Below are positions 1-10,442 of a DNA stretch of 64,000 nucleotides, piece after piece; position 1 is the first letter of the stretch, and each line of letters opens with the position of its first letter. Location of the stretch: positions 1-64,000 of the forward strand of contig PLJC01000004.1 of NCBI GenBank assembly GCA_003139545.1. The letters are read 5' to 3'. The notes beneath the pieces were generated by a model. It had not been told where the DNA came from. It did not search any database and saw only the letters and a program-made list of their open reading frames with translations. Position numbers and translations under genes: made by a program. Source of the stretch: Actinomycetota bacterium. Lineage in GTDB: Bacteria > Actinomycetota > Thermoleophilia > Gaiellales > Gaiellaceae.

Positions 1-22
1 TGGCCCCCGAGACCGGGGGCCA
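1..22 (-). terminator. Putative terminator of the betaine transporter operon
   Basis: TGGCCCCC and GGGGGCCA form a perfect 8-bp stem around a 6-nt loop. It lies 14 nt past the stop of the betaine-binding protein gene, in the direction of transcription. The sequence that would carry the U-tract is outside the window, so intrinsic termination is inferred from hairpin and position only. Confidence 0.6.
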
Positions 23-36
23 CGCACGCAACTTCT

Positions 37-1014
37 TTAGGTTCCCGGAGCGGGCGGCGACACCTTGGTCGACGAGCCCGAGAGCCAGGACTTGACGAGC
101 GACTGGTGCGAGTTCACGAACAGCGCCGCTGCCGCGGAGTTGCTCATGTGCTTCACGGCGAGGTTGTACGACACCGAGTTCTGGTCGTCGGACGTCCAGT
201 TGAACCGCTGGATGAACTTCGCCACGGTCGGGGCCTGCCTCGCGAGGCCCGCCGCCATCACCTTGTACAGGTGGTAGGGCGGATACGCGCAGTTGATCGC
301 GGCCGGCTTGAGCTTGCCGCACGCCGGAGTCCATGCCGGAAGCGCGACCTGGGAGAACTTGTAGATCGCGTTCTGATACTGCGGCGTGTACCAGTAGAAG
401 AGCACCGGCTTCTTCGCCTTGTAATCGGACTCGATCTCCGTCAGCTGCGCGGCCTCGGTGCCTGCGAAGACGACCTTGAGGTTGATCCCGAGGTTCTTCA
501 CGAGCGCCTGATCGTTGGTCACGTAGCTCGGCGAGCCGTCGAGGAACTGGCCCTGAGGCGAGGACTGGGGCGTGACGAACATCTTCCAGTCCTTCTTCAC
601 GCCCTGCCACGTCTTGAGCTCCGGGTGCTGCTGCACAAGGTACGTCGGCACATACCAGCCGATGTTCCCGTTGGGCCCTTCGAGGCCCGCGTCGACGACC
701 TTGTGGTTGCCCTTGACGTACTGGGCATAGAGCGGCGAGTGGCCCCACACTTCCATGACCGCGGAGACCTTCCCCTGGACCATCGCGGGCCAGGCGGGGA
801 TCTCGTCGATCGTGAGCAGGTTGACGTTGTAGCCGAGGTTCTTCTCGATCACGTACTGGGCGACGACGTTGTTCGCGACGGATCCCTCCCACGAGTTGTT
901 CGCGAGAACGATCGTCGCCTTGCTCGCGCCGCCGCTCGCCGCGCCGGCGGAGATCGCCACCGCGACCAGGCCGATCACCGCGACGACGACCGCAATCCTC
1001 CGGGCTTGTTTCAT
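37..1014 (-). CDS. proX: Glycine betaine-type ABC transporter substrate-binding protein (OpuAC/ProX family)
   Basis: Extracellular receptor of an OpuA/ProU-class importer for quaternary amines. The 325-aa product starts at the ATG that follows a good GAGGAG-type ribosome site; an upstream in-frame start would put extra residues ahead of the signal sequence. Residues about 1-30 are a Sec-type signal peptide (KQARR then a hydrophobic run). I see no lipobox cysteine, which is unusual for a receptor in a Gram-positive lineage. The mature part opens with TIVLANNSWEGSVANN, a typical OpuAC start, and has scattered Trp/Tyr such as MEVWGHSPLYAQY of the kind that form the aromatic betaine box. It is last in the fhs-proV-proWW-proX unit, 22 nt after the permease. 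Betaine versus choline or carnitine cannot be told from sequence; betaine fits the neighbours. Confidence 0.92.
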   Translation of the reverse strand: MKQARRIAVVVAVIGLVAVAISAGAASGGASKATIVLANNSWEGSVANNVVAQYVIEKNLGYNVNLLTIDEIPAWPAMVQGKVSAVMEVWGHSPLYAQYVKGNHKVVDAGLEGPNGNIGWYVPTYLVQQHPELKTWQGVKKDWKMFVTPQSSPQGQFLDGSPSYVTNDQALVKNLGINLKVVFAGTEAAQLTEIESDYKAKKPVLFYWYTPQYQNAIYKFSQVALPAWTPACGKLKPAAINCAYPPYHLYKVMAAGLARQAPTVAKFIQRFNWTSDDQNSVSYNLAVKHMSNSAAAALFVNSHQSLVKSWLSGSSTKVSPPAPGT

Positions 1015-1036
1015 TGCACCCTCCTCGTTGTGTCCC

Positions 1037-3055
1037 TCATGACGTTGCCACCCGCCCACGATCCGGATTCGACTGGCTCAGCCGGTCGAGCACGATTCCC
1101 ATCAACACCATCGCCAGCCCAGCGGCCGCGCCGAGCCCGACCTCTGACCGCGAGAAGCCCGTGACCACGTCGAGCCCGAGGCCACCCGCGCCGACGAGCC
1201 CTGCCACGACCACTTCGGCCATGACGAGAAGGATCGTCTGATTGACGGCCAACATCAAGTACGGACGCGCGATCGGCAGCTCGACCTTGAACAGGAGCTG
1301 CCAGCGCGTCGATCCGAACGACTGCCCCGCTTCGAGGACGTCGTGCTGGACGGCCCGCAGGCCGAGCGTCGTCGCTCGCACAGCTGCGGGGAGCGCGTAG
1401 ATGAACGAGGCGCTGACGCCCGCGACGTTGCCCACACCGAAGAGCGTCACAACCGGGATCAGGTAGACGAACGCCGGCAACGTCTGCAAGAAGTCGAGGA
1501 TCGGGCGCAAGATCCGGTCGACCGTCCGCCACCGGTAGGCGGCGATGCCGAGGGGGATCCCGATGGCGAGGTCGAGCACGAGTGAGACGACCACGAGGCT
1601 CAGCGTCTCCATCGCGTCGTTCCAGGCGACGAAGTTGTACGACGTCGTGCCCTGGAACGTGTAGCCGGCCGGCGCCTGCATGAGGCCCAGGAGGACGACG
1701 CACCCGGCGAGGAGCACGCCGCGCCGCCAGCCGCCGCGCACCCAGCCGACCGTGCCGACAAAGGCAGCGACTAAGAACCACGGAACGTCGCCGAACCAGC
1801 GCTGCAGCGGGTTGAGCACGTGCAGCGTCAGGAAGGTCGAGATAGGCCCGGCGACGCCTGTGAACTCGTTCGTGACCCAGTTGAGCGCCGTCGTCATCTG
1901 GTCGACGAACGAGAAGCCCCAGCCGGCGGGCCAGTCGCCGAGCGAGAGGCCGTACCGCGCGACGAGGATCGCGACGAGGACTGCGCCCCAGAGGCCGACG
2001 TGCTGCCGCCGCGTCAGATTGCGCAACGACGCCGTGCGGTCTCGTGTCGCGCGCTGCCCGAACGCTGCCGAGCTGCGGTCGAGCCACATCGCCATCAAGA
2101 CGATCAAGAGCCCGGCGACGGCGCCCTCCCCGATCTGTTGCGTCTGGAGCGCGTTCAGCACGGGGTCGCCGAGCCCGCCGGCACCGATCAGCGAGGCGAT
2201 CACCACGATCGACAGCGCCATCATGATCACCTGGTTCAGCCCGAGCATGATCGCCTGCGCAGCGAGCGGCAGCTGGACGTTGCGCAGGATCTGCCCGCGC
2301 GTCGACCCGAAAGATTCCGCCGCCTCGATCACGTCCTTCTTGACGGACCGGATGCCGAGCTCCGTGAAGCGCACGAGCGGAGGCACCGCGTAGATGAACG
2401 TCGCGATGATGCCGGCCGGGTTGCCGATCGAAAAGAGCACGACGATCGGCACGAGATACGCGAAGGCCGGCAGGATCTGCATGAGGTCGAGCACCGGCCG
2501 CAGCGCCCTGCTCACCCTCGGCCAGATCGCCGAAGCGATGCCGAGCGGGATGCCGACGATCGTCGAGAGGATGATCGCGACGGTCATCAACGCGAGCGTC
2601 GTCATCGCGCTCGGCCACATCTGCGAGATCCCGTTCGGGCCGCCGTTCGGGATCTGCAGCACGCCGAACGAGCTGATGACGAGCGCCGAGAAGAGCGCGG
2701 TGCGCCAGGTGCCCACGATCCAGGCAAAGACCGTGGCGGCACCGAGCACGCCGACCCATGTCATCCAGTGGAGAAGGTTGACGACGTCGTTCGTCGCGCT
2801 GTTCAGGAGGTTGCCGAAGCCGGTGACGATGTGGTGCAGGAAGAAGTTCGTGCTGTCGTTGTTCGTCACCCAGTTGCTGAGGCTGTCGAACCAGCGCGGA
2901 ACACCGAGGTACCAGTTGGCCGGGAAGCCCGAGTGGAAGCCCTCGACGGCGACGGCGACGATGCAGAGCGGGACGGCGACGAGGAGCGGCGGTGCCCACC
3001 GGGAGACGCGGACTGCGCTCGGGAGATGAAGCGTCGTCGCGGTCGGGGTGGACAC
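1037..3055 (-). CDS. proW: Betaine ABC transporter permease, two ProW domains fused in one chain
   Basis: Membrane channel of the betaine importer. The 672-aa product is about twice the usual size because it holds two complete binding-protein-dependent permease domains. Half one carries LDLMQILPAFAYLVPIVVLF and an EAA loop (EAAESFGSTRGQILRNVQLP); half two carries LDFLQTLPAFVYLIPVVTLF and EAGQSFGSTRWQLLFKVELP. Each half ends with the IGAGGLG/VGAGGLG signature. The halves are alike but clearly diverged, so this is an old duplication and fusion. The GTG start lies 2 nt after the proV stop, so the two genes are translationally coupled. One chain can presumably replace the usual ProW homodimer; that is inference. 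Confidence 0.92.
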   Translation of the reverse strand: MSTPTATTLHLPSAVRVSRWAPPLLVAVPLCIVAVAVEGFHSGFPANWYLGVPRWFDSLSNWVTNNDSTNFFLHHIVTGFGNLLNSATNDVVNLLHWMTWVGVLGAATVFAWIVGTWRTALFSALVISSFGVLQIPNGGPNGISQMWPSAMTTLALMTVAIILSTIVGIPLGIASAIWPRVSRALRPVLDLMQILPAFAYLVPIVVLFSIGNPAGIIATFIYAVPPLVRFTELGIRSVKKDVIEAAESFGSTRGQILRNVQLPLAAQAIMLGLNQVIMMALSIVVIASLIGAGGLGDPVLNALQTQQIGEGAVAGLLIVLMAMWLDRSSAAFGQRATRDRTASLRNLTRRQHVGLWGAVLVAILVARYGLSLGDWPAGWGFSFVDQMTTALNWVTNEFTGVAGPISTFLTLHVLNPLQRWFGDVPWFLVAAFVGTVGWVRGGWRRGVLLAGCVVLLGLMQAPAGYTFQGTTSYNFVAWNDAMETLSLVVVSLVLDLAIGIPLGIAAYRWRTVDRILRPILDFLQTLPAFVYLIPVVTLFGVGNVAGVSASFIYALPAAVRATTLGLRAVQHDVLEAGQSFGSTRWQLLFKVELPIARPYLMLAVNQTILLVMAEVVVAGLVGAGGLGLDVVTGFSRSEVGLGAAAGLAMVLMGIVLDRLSQSNPDRGRVATS

Positions 3056-3057
3056 GC

Positions 3058-4102
<1,045 letters not shown>

Positions 4103-4116
<14 letters not shown>

Positions 4117-5770
4117 TCGTCCTCCCTTCGTCGTCGATGTCGACGTTCTGGGCGGCAGGCGTGCGGCCATAGCCGGGCATCGTCTGCATGTCGCCGCAGA
4201 GCGCGACGAGCCAGCCGGCGCCCGTGTAGGCGCGGATGTCGCGCACGGTGACCGTGAAGCCGGTAGGCGCGTTCGCGAGCGTCGGGTCGTGCGAGAGCGA
4301 GAGGTGCGTCTTCGCCATACAGATCGGGAGCTTGTCGAAGCCGACACGTTCGTACTCCTCGATCTTCTTGCGGGCTGCGGGCTGCAGCAGGATTCCGTCC
4401 GCGCCGTAGACGCGCGTCGCGATCGCCTCGATCTTGCGCTCGATCGAGTCCTCGAGCGGATACACCGGGGCGAAGTTGGACGGCTGGTCCGTCGCAGCGA
4501 CGACCGCTTCCGCGAGCGCGGCCGCACCCTCGCCACCCTTAACGACCGCCTCGTTCGCCTCCGCCGCGAAGGCGCCGTTCGCGAGCGCGATGCGGCGGAT
4601 CTGCTCGATCTCCTCGTCCGTGTCGTTCGGGAACCGGTTGACCGCGACGACGGCGTTGAGCCCGAACTCACGGATGGTCGAGAGGTGGCGGATCATGTTC
4701 GCCGAGCCCGCCTCGATCGCCTCCGCGCCGCCCTCCGGATCGCCGCCGTGGTGCTTGAGCGCCTTCACCGTCGCGACGAGCACGACCGCGCTCGGCGTCA
4801 GCCCGCCGATGCGGCACACGATGTCGAAGAACTTCTCCATGCCCATGTCGGCGCCGAACCCGGACTCGGTGACGACGATGTCGCCGAGCTTGAGGCCGAT
4901 GCGGTCGGCGACGAGCGAGCTGTTGCCGTGCGCGATGTTCGCGAACGGTCCGCAGTGCACGAACGCGGGCTGGCCTTCGAGCGTCTGCACGAGGTTCGGC
5001 TTGATCGTCTCCTTCAGGAGGACGGTCATCGCGCCGGCCGCCTTCAGCTGCTCCGCGGTGACGGGCTGGCCCTCGTACGTCGAGCCGACGGTGATCGCGC
5101 CGAGCCGTGCGCGCAGGTCGAAGAGGTCGCGCGCGACGGCGACGATCGCCATCACCTCGGAGGCGGCGGTGATGTCCCAGCCGGTCTGGCGCGGGTAGCC
5201 GTTCGCGCGGCCGCCGAGGCCGACGACGGTGTCGCGCAACGCGCGGTCGTTGATGTCGACGCAGCGGCGCCAGCTGATCGAGAGCGGATCGATCCCGAGC
5301 TCGTTGCCGTGCAGCAGGTGCGCCTCGAGCATCGCGGCGAGCAGGTTGTTCGCGGCGCCGATCGCGTGGATGTCGCCGGTGAAGTGGAGGTTCATGTCCT
5401 CCATCGGGACGACCTGGGCGTAGCCGGCGCCGGCGGCGCCGCCCTTGATCCCGAACACGGGGCCGAGCGATGCCTCGCGGAGGCAGAGCACCGGGTTGCG
5501 GCCGATCGCGCCGAGGCCCTGCGTGAGCGACACCGACGTCGTCGTCTTGCCCTCGCCGAACTTCGTCGGCGTGATCGCGGTGACGCACACGAGCTTCGCG
5601 TCCGGCCGGTCGGCGAGCCGCTCGAGCACCGACAGCGAGATCTTCGCCTTGTACTTGCCGTAAAGGTCCACCTCGTCCGGCTCGAGACCGGCTGCGGCGG
5701 CGATCTCTGCGATCGGCCGGAGCGTCGCCTCCTGCGCGATCTCGAGAGAGGAAGGTGTCTTCGTCGCCAC
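4103..5770 (-). CDS. fhs: Formate-tetrahydrofolate ligase
   Basis: Interconverts formate + THF + ATP and 10-formyl-THF. The 555-aa length is normal for the family. The GTG start at 5770 follows AAGGAG; longer in-frame starts overlap the divergent GntR gene. Hallmarks are VCVTAITPTKFGEGKTTTSVSL (P-loop GEGKTTTS), REASLGPVFGIKGGAAGAGY, HFTGDIHAIGAANNLLAA and the C-terminal PGYGRTPAAQNVDID. It is the first gene of the betaine-uptake operon, which suggests it runs in the formate- and ATP-forming direction, ending oxidation of betaine methyl groups; that direction is inferred from context. Confidence 0.96.
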
Positions 5771-5797
5771 CGAACTCCTTTCTACAGCCCGACCTCG

Positions 5798-5814
5798 GAT
5801 ATGAGTAATATATC
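5798..5814. promoter_or_regulatory. Divergent promoter with inverted repeat, probable GntR operator
   Basis: Only 50 nt separate the GTG of fhs from the ATG of the GntR gene. GATAT (5798-5802) and ATATC (5810-5814) are inverted around 7 nt. The repeat overlaps a -10-like TAATAT (5806-5811) that sits 9 nt before the GntR ATG. With no ribosome site visible, the regulator mRNA is probably leaderless. An operator here could control both divergent units. Confidence 0.5.
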
Positions 5815-5820
5815 TGTTGG

Positions 5821-6438
5821 ATGCAGCTTGCAGATCAGGCGTATATCGCCATCCGCAACGCCATCGTGTCACTCGAGCTGGCGCCGGGTACCGTCATTGA
5901 CGAGCGGGCGCTCATCGAGCGGCTCGGCATCGGTCGAACGCCGGTCCGCGAAGCGCTCCGTCGGCTCGCGCACGAGCAGCTCGTCGAGGTGTTCCCGCGC
6001 CGCGGCATGTTCGTTACGAACGTCGACGTACGCGATCTTGCGCGCATCTCCGAGGTGCGCGAGGCGCTCGAGCCGGAGGCGGCGCGCCTCGCCGCCGAGC
6101 GCGCGACCGAGGACGAGCGCGATGAGCTTGCCGAGCTCGGCAGTTCGATCGTGCGGGGCGCCGACCTGATGGACATCGACGAACGCATCCATCGTGCGAT
6201 CTACGCCGCCGCACACAACGATCTGCTCGAGAAGACGCTCGGCGAGTACTACGTGCTCGCGCACCGCATCTGGATGATCGCGCTCGATCGCAACGAGGCG
6301 CTCGAGGAGGCGGTCGAGGCGCACCGGAACCTCGTGCTCGCGATCGTCAACGGCTCCGGCGACCGGGCCGCGGACCTGATGCGCGCGCATGTCCGGGGCT
6401 TCGAGCAGGCAATGCGCCGCGTGCTGGTGACCGTATGA
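5821..6438 (+). CDS. GntR-family transcriptional regulator with FCD ligand domain
   Basis: DNA-binding regulator, 205 aa. Residues about 5-65 are a winged helix of GntR type (QAYIAIRNAIVSLELAPG, then GRTPVREALRRLAHEQLV and RRGMFVTN). The rest is an all-helical FCD domain (EALEPEAARLAAERA, HRAIYAAAHN, EAHRNLVLAI) of the sort that binds small carboxylates, often with a metal through Asp/His residues. It is first in the dimethylglycine dehydrogenase/ETF operon and divergent from fhs-proVWX. It is therefore the natural controller of both, possibly responding to betaine, dimethylglycine or sarcosine (inferred). Its stop overlaps the next ATG (ATGA). Confidence 0.9.
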   Translation: MQLADQAYIAIRNAIVSLELAPGTVIDERALIERLGIGRTPVREALRRLAHEQLVEVFPRRGMFVTNVDVRDLARISEVREALEPEAARLAAERATEDERDELAELGSSIVRGADLMDIDERIHRAIYAAAHNDLLEKTLGEYYVLAHRIWMIALDRNEALEEAVEAHRNLVLAIVNGSGDRAADLMRAHVRGFEQAMRRVLVTV

Positions 6439-8882
6439 AGGTCGTCGTCATCGGCGGCGGCATCGTCGGCAACAGCCTCACCGGGTGGCTCGCCGAGCTC
6501 GGCGTCACCGACTTGATCCAGCTGGACAAAGGCCCGTTCCCGAACCCGGGCGGCTCGACCGGGCACGCGTCCAACTTCATCTTCCCGGTCGACCACTCGA
6601 AGGAGATGACGCAGCTCACGCTCGAGTCGATGCGCCAGTACCGCGACGCCGGCACGCTGCACGAGTGCGGCGGCATCGAGGTCGCGCGCACGGAGGAGCG
6701 GATGGAAGAGCTCCGCCGCAGAATGGCGTCTGCGAAGTCGTGGGGCATCGAAGGCTGCCGTCTCGTGACGCCGGCGGAGATCAAGGAGCTCGTCCCGTAC
6801 GTGGACGAGTCGATCCTCCTCGGCGGCTTCTACTCGCCGACCGTCGCCGTCGTCGACTCGCTCCGGTTCGGGACGCTCATGCGCGAGAAGGCGCAGGCGA
6901 AGGGCGCGCAGGTGCACGCGAACACCGAGGTGACGGGGATCGACGTCGAGGGCGGCCGCGTGCGCCGCGTGCGCACGACGCGCGGCGACTTCGAGGCCGA
7001 CGTCGTCGTGATCGCGTGCGGCGTCTGGTCGCCGCGGATCGCGCGCATGGCGGGCGCCTCCATCCCGCTCACGCCGGCGGTGCACCAGATGATCGACGTC
7101 GGCCCGGTGCCGCGCTTCCTCACCTCGAAGACGGCGGTCGACTTCCCGATCGTCCGCGACATGGACACGAACATGTACGAGCGCCAGGACGGGCAGGGCC
7201 TCGAGGTCGGCTCGTACGCGCACCGGCCGATCCTGCACGAGCCCGACGACATCCCCTCCATCGAGGAGTCGGCGACGACGCCGACCGAGCTGCCGTTCAC
7301 GCAGGAGGACTTCGAGCTCCAGCTCGAGCACGCGCTCCAACTCGTGCCGGAGGTGCTCGGCGACGAGTCGGTCGGCATCAAGTACGCGATCAACGGCCTG
7401 CTCTCGCTCACGCCCGACGGGCTTCCGCTCCTCGGCGAGACGCCCGAGGTGAAAGGCCTCTGGGCCGCCTCCGCCGTCTGGGTGAAGGAGGGCCCCGGCG
7501 TCGGCAAGTCGGTAGCCGAGTGGCTCGTGCACGGCGAGCCCGAGATCGACCTGCAGTCGTCCGACGTCGCGCGCTTCTATCCCGAGCAGCGCACGCCGGA
7601 GCACATCAAGGGGCGCACGTCGGAGGGCTTCAACAAGACGTACGGGATCGTCCACCCGGCCGAGCAGTGGGAGTCGAACCGCGGCGTGCGCGTGTCGCCG
7701 TTCTACGACCGCGAGAAGGATCTCGGCGCCGTCTTCTACGAGGCAGCGGCGTGGGAGCGGCCGCACTGGTACGAGTCGAACGCCGGGCTGGTCGAGGAGT
7801 ACGGCGTGCAGGGACGTGAACACGAATGGGACGCGCGCTGGTGGTCGCCGATCATCAATGCCGAGCACCTCGCCATGCGCGAGCGCGCCGCGATGTTCGA
7901 CCTGACCGCGTTCTGCGTCTTCGACGTCGTCGGCCCGAACGCGCTCGACGCGGTGCAGATTGTCGCCGCGCGTCAGATGAACGTGGCGAACGGGCGCGTG
8001 ATCTACACGCCCGTCCTCGCGCCGCGCGGCGGGTTCAAGTCCGACCTGACGATCATGAAGATGGAGGACGACCGCTTCCGCGTCGTCACCGGTGGCGCGC
8101 ACGGGATGGCGGACATGAAGTGGTTCCGCGACCACTGCCCCGACGGCACGCGCATCGAGGATCACACCTCGTCGGTGTGCACGGTGGGCATCTGGGGCCC
8201 GCGCGCGCGCGACATCCTCGCCTCGATCACCGGCACGGACGTGTCGAACGAGGCGTTCCCGTTCTCGACGTGGCAGGAGCTGGACAACGGCGTGATCGCG
8301 TCGCGCATCTCGTACGTCGGCGACCTCGGCTGGGAGCTGTACACGCCGATGGACCGCGGCGCCGAGCTGTGGGATGCACTGTGGGAGGCGGGCCGCCCGC
8401 ACGGCGTCGTCCCCGCCGGCATCGGCGTGTACGGCACGACCGGTCGGCTCGAGAAGGCGTACCGCGCGTTCGGCGCCGAGCTCGACCAGGACTACGACGT
8501 CGTCGAGGCCGACATGGCGTGGTGGAAGGTGAAGAACGACGACTTCGTCGGCAAGGCCGCGCACGTCGCGGCGCGCGAGCGCGAGCCGGCGGCGACGCTG
8601 TGCACGCTGACGATCGACGAGCTTTCGCGCACGCCGCTCGGCCGCGAGCCGATCGTGCGCGAGGACGGGTCGCCGCTCGTCGACGCGAAGGGCCGCCGCT
8701 CGTACGTCACGTCCGCGGGCATGGGGCCGTCGCTCGGCAAGTACATCCTCATGTCGTATCTCCCGCCCGGCGATCACGGGAAGCTGTACGTCCAGTACAT
8801 GGAGCAGCTCTATCCCGTCACCGTCGACGTCGTCGGATCACGCCCACCGTTCGATCCCGACAACGAGCGGATCCGCTCGTGA
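6435..8882 (+). CDS. Dimethylglycine dehydrogenase-like FAD/folate oxidoreductase
   Basis: Predicted to demethylate dimethylglycine (or sarcosine), passing electrons to ETF and the one-carbon unit to tetrahydrofolate. The 815-aa chain has an N-terminal DAO domain starting KVVVIGGGIVGNSLTGWLAE. GGSTGHASN follows, with His44 at the site that covalently holds FAD in mammalian dimethylglycine dehydrogenase. A linker comes next, and from about residue 440 to the end there are GcvT-like folate-binding domains (SDLTIMKMEDDRFRVVTGG; YGTTGRLEKAYRAFG). Domain order and length match DMGDH/SARDH. EtfB and EtfA lie directly downstream in overlapping frames, the expected electron acceptor. Substrate choice between dimethylglycine and sarcosine is not decided by sequence. 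Confidence 0.88.
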   Translation: MKVVVIGGGIVGNSLTGWLAELGVTDLIQLDKGPFPNPGGSTGHASNFIFPVDHSKEMTQLTLESMRQYRDAGTLHECGGIEVARTEERMEELRRRMASAKSWGIEGCRLVTPAEIKELVPYVDESILLGGFYSPTVAVVDSLRFGTLMREKAQAKGAQVHANTEVTGIDVEGGRVRRVRTTRGDFEADVVVIACGVWSPRIARMAGASIPLTPAVHQMIDVGPVPRFLTSKTAVDFPIVRDMDTNMYERQDGQGLEVGSYAHRPILHEPDDIPSIEESATTPTELPFTQEDFELQLEHALQLVPEVLGDESVGIKYAINGLLSLTPDGLPLLGETPEVKGLWAASAVWVKEGPGVGKSVAEWLVHGEPEIDLQSSDVARFYPEQRTPEHIKGRTSEGFNKTYGIVHPAEQWESNRGVRVSPFYDREKDLGAVFYEAAAWERPHWYESNAGLVEEYGVQGREHEWDARWWSPIINAEHLAMRERAAMFDLTAFCVFDVVGPNALDAVQIVAARQMNVANGRVIYTPVLAPRGGFKSDLTIMKMEDDRFRVVTGGAHGMADMKWFRDHCPDGTRIEDHTSSVCTVGIWGPRARDILASITGTDVSNEAFPFSTWQELDNGVIASRISYVGDLGWELYTPMDRGAELWDALWEAGRPHGVVPAGIGVYGTTGRLEKAYRAFGAELDQDYDVVEADMAWWKVKNDDFVGKAAHVAAREREPAATLCTLTIDELSRTPLGREPIVREDGSPLVDAKGRRSYVTSAGMGPSLGKYILMSYLPPGDHGKLYVQYMEQLYPVTVDVVGSRPPFDPDNERIRS

Positions 8883-9604
8883 GGACGCTCGTCTGCGTGA
8901 AGCGCGTCCCGATGACGGGCGGGAAGATGGTGCTCACCGCGGACGGGCAGGCGCTGGAGACGAAGCACCTCGGCTTCACCATCTCGCCGCACGAGGAGTG
9001 CGCGGTCGAGGAGGCGGTGCGCATCGGCGGCGAGGTGGTCGTGCTCACGCTTGGGCCGGCCGAGGCGGAGGAGCAGCTGCGCGACTGCATGGCCATCGGC
9101 GCCGACCGCGGCATCCTGCTGAAGACGAGCGAGGAGTGGGACGCGCAGTCGACCGCTGGTGCGATCGTGGACGCGATTCGCGGCGAGGAGGCGTTCGACC
9201 TCATCCTGTTCGGGAACGAGTCGGCGGACGCGGCGGGCTTCCAGGTCGGGATCCGCGTCGCGCACGCGCTTGGGCTCCCGGTCGTGACCGGGTTGAAGAA
9301 GATCGAGGTTGGCGAGGGCCGCGTGCGTTGCGAGCGCGACGTCGGCGGCGCGCGCGACGTGTACGAGGCACCGCTGCCGGCCGTGCTGACGGTTTTGGAG
9401 GGACTGAATTTGCCGCGCTATCCGTCCGTGCCGGGGCGGCTGCGCGCGAAGTCGAAGCCGCTCGCGGTCGTCGAGCCGGCGCGGCCGGAGCAGAAGCTCG
9501 AGAAGCTGCGGCTCGTCGTGCCCGAAGGGCAGGGCAAGCAGGCGGAAGTTCTCGAGGATGCGGCCCAGGTCGTCGCGGTGATGCAGTCGCTGGGTGTCGC
9601 GTGA
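8879..9604 (+). CDS. etfB: Electron transfer flavoprotein beta subunit
   Basis: AMP-binding subunit of ETF, 241 aa, close to the usual ~250. The GTG start forms a GTGA overlap with the stop of the dehydrogenase gene. Typical features are the opening RTLVCVKRVPMTGG, the pattern FTISPHEECAVEEAVRI, and FDLILFGNESADAAGFQVG followed by the beta-subunit signature region around RYPSVPGRLRAKSKPL. It accepts electrons from dimethylglycine dehydrogenase and hands them to the FAD of EtfA. Its stop overlaps the GTG of etfA. Confidence 0.93.
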   Translation: MRTLVCVKRVPMTGGKMVLTADGQALETKHLGFTISPHEECAVEEAVRIGGEVVVLTLGPAEAEEQLRDCMAIGADRGILLKTSEEWDAQSTAGAIVDAIRGEEAFDLILFGNESADAAGFQVGIRVAHALGLPVVTGLKKIEVGEGRVRCERDVGGARDVYEAPLPAVLTVLEGLNLPRYPSVPGRLRAKSKPLAVVEPARPEQKLEKLRLVVPEGQGKQAEVLEDAAQVVAVMQSLGVA

Positions 9605-10419
9605 TCCTTGTCTACGTGGATTCGGACGAGCTCTCGGCGCAAGCCGTCGGCTTTGCGCGGACGCTCGGCGACCTGCATGCGGTCACATTCGCCGGTCCGT
9701 ACCAGCCCACGGCGTGGGCGAAGGCGCTCGCCGCGCAGGACGCCGATGCAATCGTCGCCGCCGGCTCCGACCGCGGCAACGAGCTGCTCGCGCACGTCGG
9801 CGCAATCCTCGACCAACCATTCGCCGCCAACGTCATCGCCATCGACGGCGACATGGTCACGCGCGTCCGCTGGGGCGGAAGCCTCCTCGAGGAAGCGCGG
9901 CTGCACGGCGCGCCGAAGCTCCTCACCGTCGCGCCGCACACGCAGCCCGCCGCAGAGATCGGCGACGTCGAGACGCTCGACGCGCCCGACGACGGCTCGC
10001 CCAAGGTGCTCGAGCGCGTCGAGGAGTCGTCCGGCGGCGTCTCGCTTCGCGACGCGAAGGTCGTCGTCAGCGGCGGCCGCGGCGTCGGCTCGGCGGAGGG
10101 CTTCGCGATCATCGAGGAGCTCGCCGGCCTGCTCGGCGCGGCGGTCGGGTGCTCGCGCGTCGTCACGAGCGCGGGCTGGCGTCCGCACGCCGACCAGGTG
10201 GGGCAGACGGGGACGAAGATCTCCGCCGACCTGTACGTCGCGTGCGGGATCAGCGGCGCGACACAGCACATCGCAGGCGCGAAGGGCGCGAAGAAGATCC
10301 TCGCCATCAACACCGATCCGGAGGCGCCGATCTTCGCGAGCGCCGACTACGCGGTGATCGGCGACCTGCACGAGGTTGTGCCGGCGATCAGTGCCGAGCT
10401 GAAGCGGGTGCGCGGATAG
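9601..10419 (+). CDS. etfA: Electron transfer flavoprotein alpha subunit
   Basis: FAD-binding subunit of ETF, 272 aa, a little shorter than the usual ~310 because the N-terminal domain is trimmed. The C-terminal FAD domain is well kept: KVVVSGGRGVGS, then HADQVGQTGTKISADLYVA, CGISGATQHIAGA and AINTDPEAPIFASADYAVIG. The GTG start overlaps the etfB stop. With EtfB it forms the heterodimer that takes electrons from the upstream dehydrogenase and delivers them to the membrane Fe-S protein encoded next. Confidence 0.93.
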   Translation: MILVYVDSDELSAQAVGFARTLGDLHAVTFAGPYQPTAWAKALAAQDADAIVAAGSDRGNELLAHVGAILDQPFAANVIAIDGDMVTRVRWGGSLLEEARLHGAPKLLTVAPHTQPAAEIGDVETLDAPDDGSPKVLERVEESSGGVSLRDAKVVVSGGRGVGSAEGFAIIEELAGLLGAAVGCSRVVTSAGWRPHADQVGQTGTKISADLYVACGISGATQHIAGAKGAKKILAINTDPEAPIFASADYAVIGDLHEVVPAISAELKRVRG

Positions 10420-10442
10420 GCGCGATCGCCCTCGCTGCGCTC

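Noticed and set aside
6249-8777. 842-aa minus-strand open frame opposite dimethylglycine dehydrogenase
   Set aside because: Composition is Arg/Leu/Val-rich noise; the plus strand has complete DAO and GcvT domains.
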